This document shows, piece after piece, positions 46,559 to 48,526 of a stretch of DNA of 48,526 nt (the first letter of the stretch is position 1; each line of letters opens with the position of its first letter). The DNA lies in contig JAFDAS010000012.1 of the NCBI GenBank assembly GCA_019313695.1, positions 1 to 48,526 on the forward strand, written 5' to 3'. Under the pieces are notes generated by a model. The model was not told the DNA's origin. It saw only the letters and a program-made list of their open reading frames with translations, and made no database searches. This DNA comes from Deltaproteobacteria bacterium. Lineage in GTDB: Bacteria > Desulfobacterota > Syntrophia > Syntrophales > UBA2210. A program made the position numbers and the translations under genes.

Positions 46559-48526
46559 CTATACCCGGAATACCTTTCTGGTTTTGAACTCTTCCTGCTT
46601 CCCTTTGTTCCACTGTTTTACCGGGCGCAGATAACCAACCACGCGGGAAAAGACTTCGCAGGGTGCCTCACATGTCGGACATGTAGATTGCTCTCCATTG
46701 AGATAGCCGTGATTTGGACACACGCTGAAGGTAGGGGAAAAGGTGAAGTAGGGGAGGTGGTATTTGTCGCATACCTTGCGCACCAGCACCTTTACTGCGG
46801 AAGGATCCTCAATACGCTCACCCGCATAGATGTGGAAGACCGTTCCCCCCGTATATCTGGTCTGAATATCATCCTGGAGATCCAGCGCTTCGAAGATGTC
46901 ATCGGTGAAGTTTACGGGAAGCTGGGTAGAGTTGGTATAAAATTCCGACATGGCGGGACTGTCTCCGTTTTGGGGGGCGCAGATGATATCGGGGTATTTC
47001 TCTTTGTCTTTCCTGGCGAGGCTGTAAGATGTTCCTTCCGCCGGGGTCGCTTCAAGATTGTAGTTATTCCCGGTTTCCTCCTGGAATTCAAGCAGCCTGT
47101 TCCTCATGAAATCGAGTATTCTTTCTGTAAATTTCTGTCCTTTGGGATCGGCTATATTCTTTCCTATGAGATTGAGACACGCCTCATTCATTCCCACGAG
47201 ACCTATCGTGGAAAAATGGTTCTTCCAGTACTCACCGAAACGTTCCTTCACATCCCTGAGATAGTATTTTGTGTAGGGGTACAGATCCCTGTCAGTGAAT
47301 TTTTCGAGCACCTTCCGTTTTATTTCAAGACTTTCCTTTGCCAGGAGCATCAGGTGGTCAACCCGCTCAATAAATTCATCTTCCGTTTTTGAAAGATACC
47401 CGATTCTTGGCATGTTGATTGTTATTACGCCGATGGAACCGGTCAGGGGATTGGATCCGAAAAGACCGCCGCCTCTTTTCTCAAGCTCTCTGTTATCTAT
47501 CCTCAGTCTGCAGCACATGCTTCTTGCGTCTTCCGGATTCATGTCGGAATTGACAAAATTTGAGAAGTAGGGCACCCCGTATTTTGCCGTCATTTCCCAC
47601 AAATAGTCGAGATCGGGATTGTCCCAGTCGAAATCCGCAGTGATATTATATGTGGGAATCGGGAAAGTAAAAACACGTCCTTTGGCATCACCTTCGGCCA
47701 TTACCTGGAGAAAGGCCTTGTTGAACATGGCCATCTCTTCCTGAAATTCCTTATATGTTTCGTTCTGAGGTTCCCCCCCTATAATAACGCCCTGATCGGC
47801 ATAGTACTTCGGTACTTTTACATCCAGTGTGACATTGGTAAAGGGTGTCTGGAACCCCACACGTGTTGGAACATTTATATTGAAGATAAATTCCTGAAGG
47901 GCCTGTTTTACTTCCTTGAACCCGAGGTTGTCGTATCTTATGAAAGGAGCGAGGAGTGTGTCGAAATTTGAGAATGCCTGCGCGCCTGCTGCCTCCCCCT
48001 GCAGGGTATAGAAGAAATTGACTACCTGTCCAAGGGCGCTGCGGAGATGCTTTGCGGGCTTGCTTTCCACTTTTCCGGAAGCTCCCTGGAAGCCTTCTAT
48101 CAGGAGGTCATCACCATTCATCTGAGCGTTTTTGATTTCATCGGGATATATTTTGTTTAACCAGTAGACCTTGCTCACCTCGGAGGAGAGATAGTTGTTC
48201 AACCCCTGGAGGGAATAATCCATATTGCTGTTTTCATTTATCTTCCAGTCAAGCTTTCCCAGGTACTGGTCTACAAGATCAACCTCCATTTTGTTGGTAA
48301 TTTCTCTCAGTCTTGCGTGTTGATCCCTGTATATTATATATGACTTGGCAGTCTTGCGGTATGAAGAACCAAGGAGTACCTCTTCAACTATATCCTGTAT
48401 CTCTTCAACAGTCATGATCTTGTTGTCGAAAAGCTTCTCAGCCAGGTTCAGCGCCTTTATTGTAAGTTTTTTCGCTTCTCTTTCGCCGAATTCATCGGTT
48501 GCCATTCCCGCCTTTGCGATAGCGCT
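46559..48526 (-). CDS. nrdD: Anaerobic ribonucleoside-triphosphate reductase NrdD, 5' end outside window
   Basis: At least 655 residues; the frame continues past the window edge, so the ATG at 48505 is internal (upstream residues read AIAKAG, as expected in an ATP-cone). The N-terminal part is the ATP-cone regulatory domain (VEEVLLGSSYRKTAKSYIIYRDQHARLREI), and the barrel follows (FQTPFTNVTLDV, FTFPIPTYNIT, PYFSNFVNSDMNPEDARSMCCRLRID, GSIGVITINMPRIGYL). Near the end are FSVCPNHGYLNGEQSTCPTCE zinc ligands and the glycyl radical site RVVGYL, about 25 residues from the C-terminus. It makes deoxynucleotides anaerobically with NrdG. Confidence 0.95.
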   Translation of the reverse strand, partial: SAIAKAGMATDEFGEREAKKLTIKALNLAEKLFDNKIMTVEEIQDIVEEVLLGSSYRKTAKSYIIYRDQHARLREITNKMEVDLVDQYLGKLDWKINENSNMDYSLQGLNNYLSSEVSKVYWLNKIYPDEIKNAQMNGDDLLIEGFQGASGKVESKPAKHLRSALGQVVNFFYTLQGEAAGAQAFSNFDTLLAPFIRYDNLGFKEVKQALQEFIFNINVPTRVGFQTPFTNVTLDVKVPKYYADQGVIIGGEPQNETYKEFQEEMAMFNKAFLQVMAEGDAKGRVFTFPIPTYNITADFDWDNPDLDYLWEMTAKYGVPYFSNFVNSDMNPEDARSMCCRLRIDNRELEKRGGGLFGSNPLTGSIGVITINMPRIGYLSKTEDEFIERVDHLMLLAKESLEIKRKVLEKFTDRDLYPYTKYYLRDVKERFGEYWKNHFSTIGLVGMNEACLNLIGKNIADPKGQKFTERILDFMRNRLLEFQEETGNNYNLEATPAEGTSYSLARKDKEKYPDIICAPQNGDSPAMSEFYTNSTQLPVNFTDDIFEALDLQDDIQTRYTGGTVFHIYAGERIEDPSAVKVLVRKVCDKYHLPYFTFSPTFSVCPNHGYLNGEQSTCPTCEAPCEVFSRVVGYLRPVKQWNKGKQEEFKTRKVFRV

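Overview
The window looks like a chromosomal segment of a Gram-negative anaerobic bacterium, most likely a member of the Desulfobacterota (former Deltaproteobacteria). The grounds are an anaerobe-type hybrid-cluster protein, a class III (oxygen-sensitive) ribonucleotide reductase, a phenylacetate-CoA ligase with an ACT partner, outer-membrane markers (BamD, KdsD, a Lol-like exporter with a beta-barrel protein) and many dispersed hairpin repeats. The assignment is inferred from gene content only. No rRNA, tRNA, CRISPR array or complete insertion sequence was found.

Layout. 1-2.3 kb: the end of a DinD-like gene, then a hipBA toxin-antitoxin operon with three operator boxes. 2.3-6.6 kb: a radical SAM protein, an EamA transporter and an A/T-rich eukaryotic-type choline/carnitine acyltransferase bracketed by palindromic repeats. 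6.6-8.2 kb: a secreted FecR-domain protein and a Sel1 lipoprotein. 8.3-12.8 kb: a nitrosative-stress island (YgbA-like protein, 29-residue membrane peptide, double [4Fe-4S] protein, hybrid-cluster protein, glyoxalase-fold protein, divergent Crp/Fnr regulator). 12.8-18.7 kb: a LolA-like protein, two FtsX/LolC-type permeases, a LolD-type ATPase and an outer-membrane barrel, interrupted by a small GIY-YIG nuclease unit with perfect 27-bp inverted ends. 19.1-22.9 kb: a thiol/sulfur cluster (CoA-disulfide reductase-rhodanese, cysteine-rich ArsR regulator, thioredoxin, CcdA, TlpA). 23.3-26.4 kb: phenylacetate-CoA ligase, ACT protein, an unrecognised internally duplicated protein, and MTA/purine phosphorylase. 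26.8-30 kb: bamD overlapping an APH-like kinase, a PHP phosphoesterase and a P-loop kinase. 30.1-36.4 kb: rlmN, mutS and a GAF-bearing GspE/PilB ATPase. 36.7-40.2 kb: an SGNH hydrolase and a membrane GAF-adenylate cyclase. 40.2-48.5 kb: a long minus-strand run, read from nrdD through nrdG, kdsD, a twin zinc ribbon, a Nudix hydrolase, an aminotransferase and a HAD phosphatase to a PTPS-III-type pterin enzyme and folE2.

How the genes work together. Three modules are coherent: NO/hydroxylamine detoxification with its regulator; a thiol-disulfide relay running from the cytoplasm (CoA reductase, thioredoxin) through CcdA to a periplasmic TlpA; and an early folate branch in which FolE2 and PTPS-III would bypass FolB. 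The envelope export operon is a fourth plausible unit.

The most unusual feature is the repeat landscape. One family has ends that read TCGTAAAAAGTC and arms with cores such as TTCCCGCG/CGCGGGAA, and recurs at least seven times. The GIY-YIG unit ends in the same arm sequence, so it may be the autonomous member of that family, though its present gene seems to carry a one-base frameshift. A second palindrome family (AAAYAGGGAC ends) brackets the acyltransferase gene.
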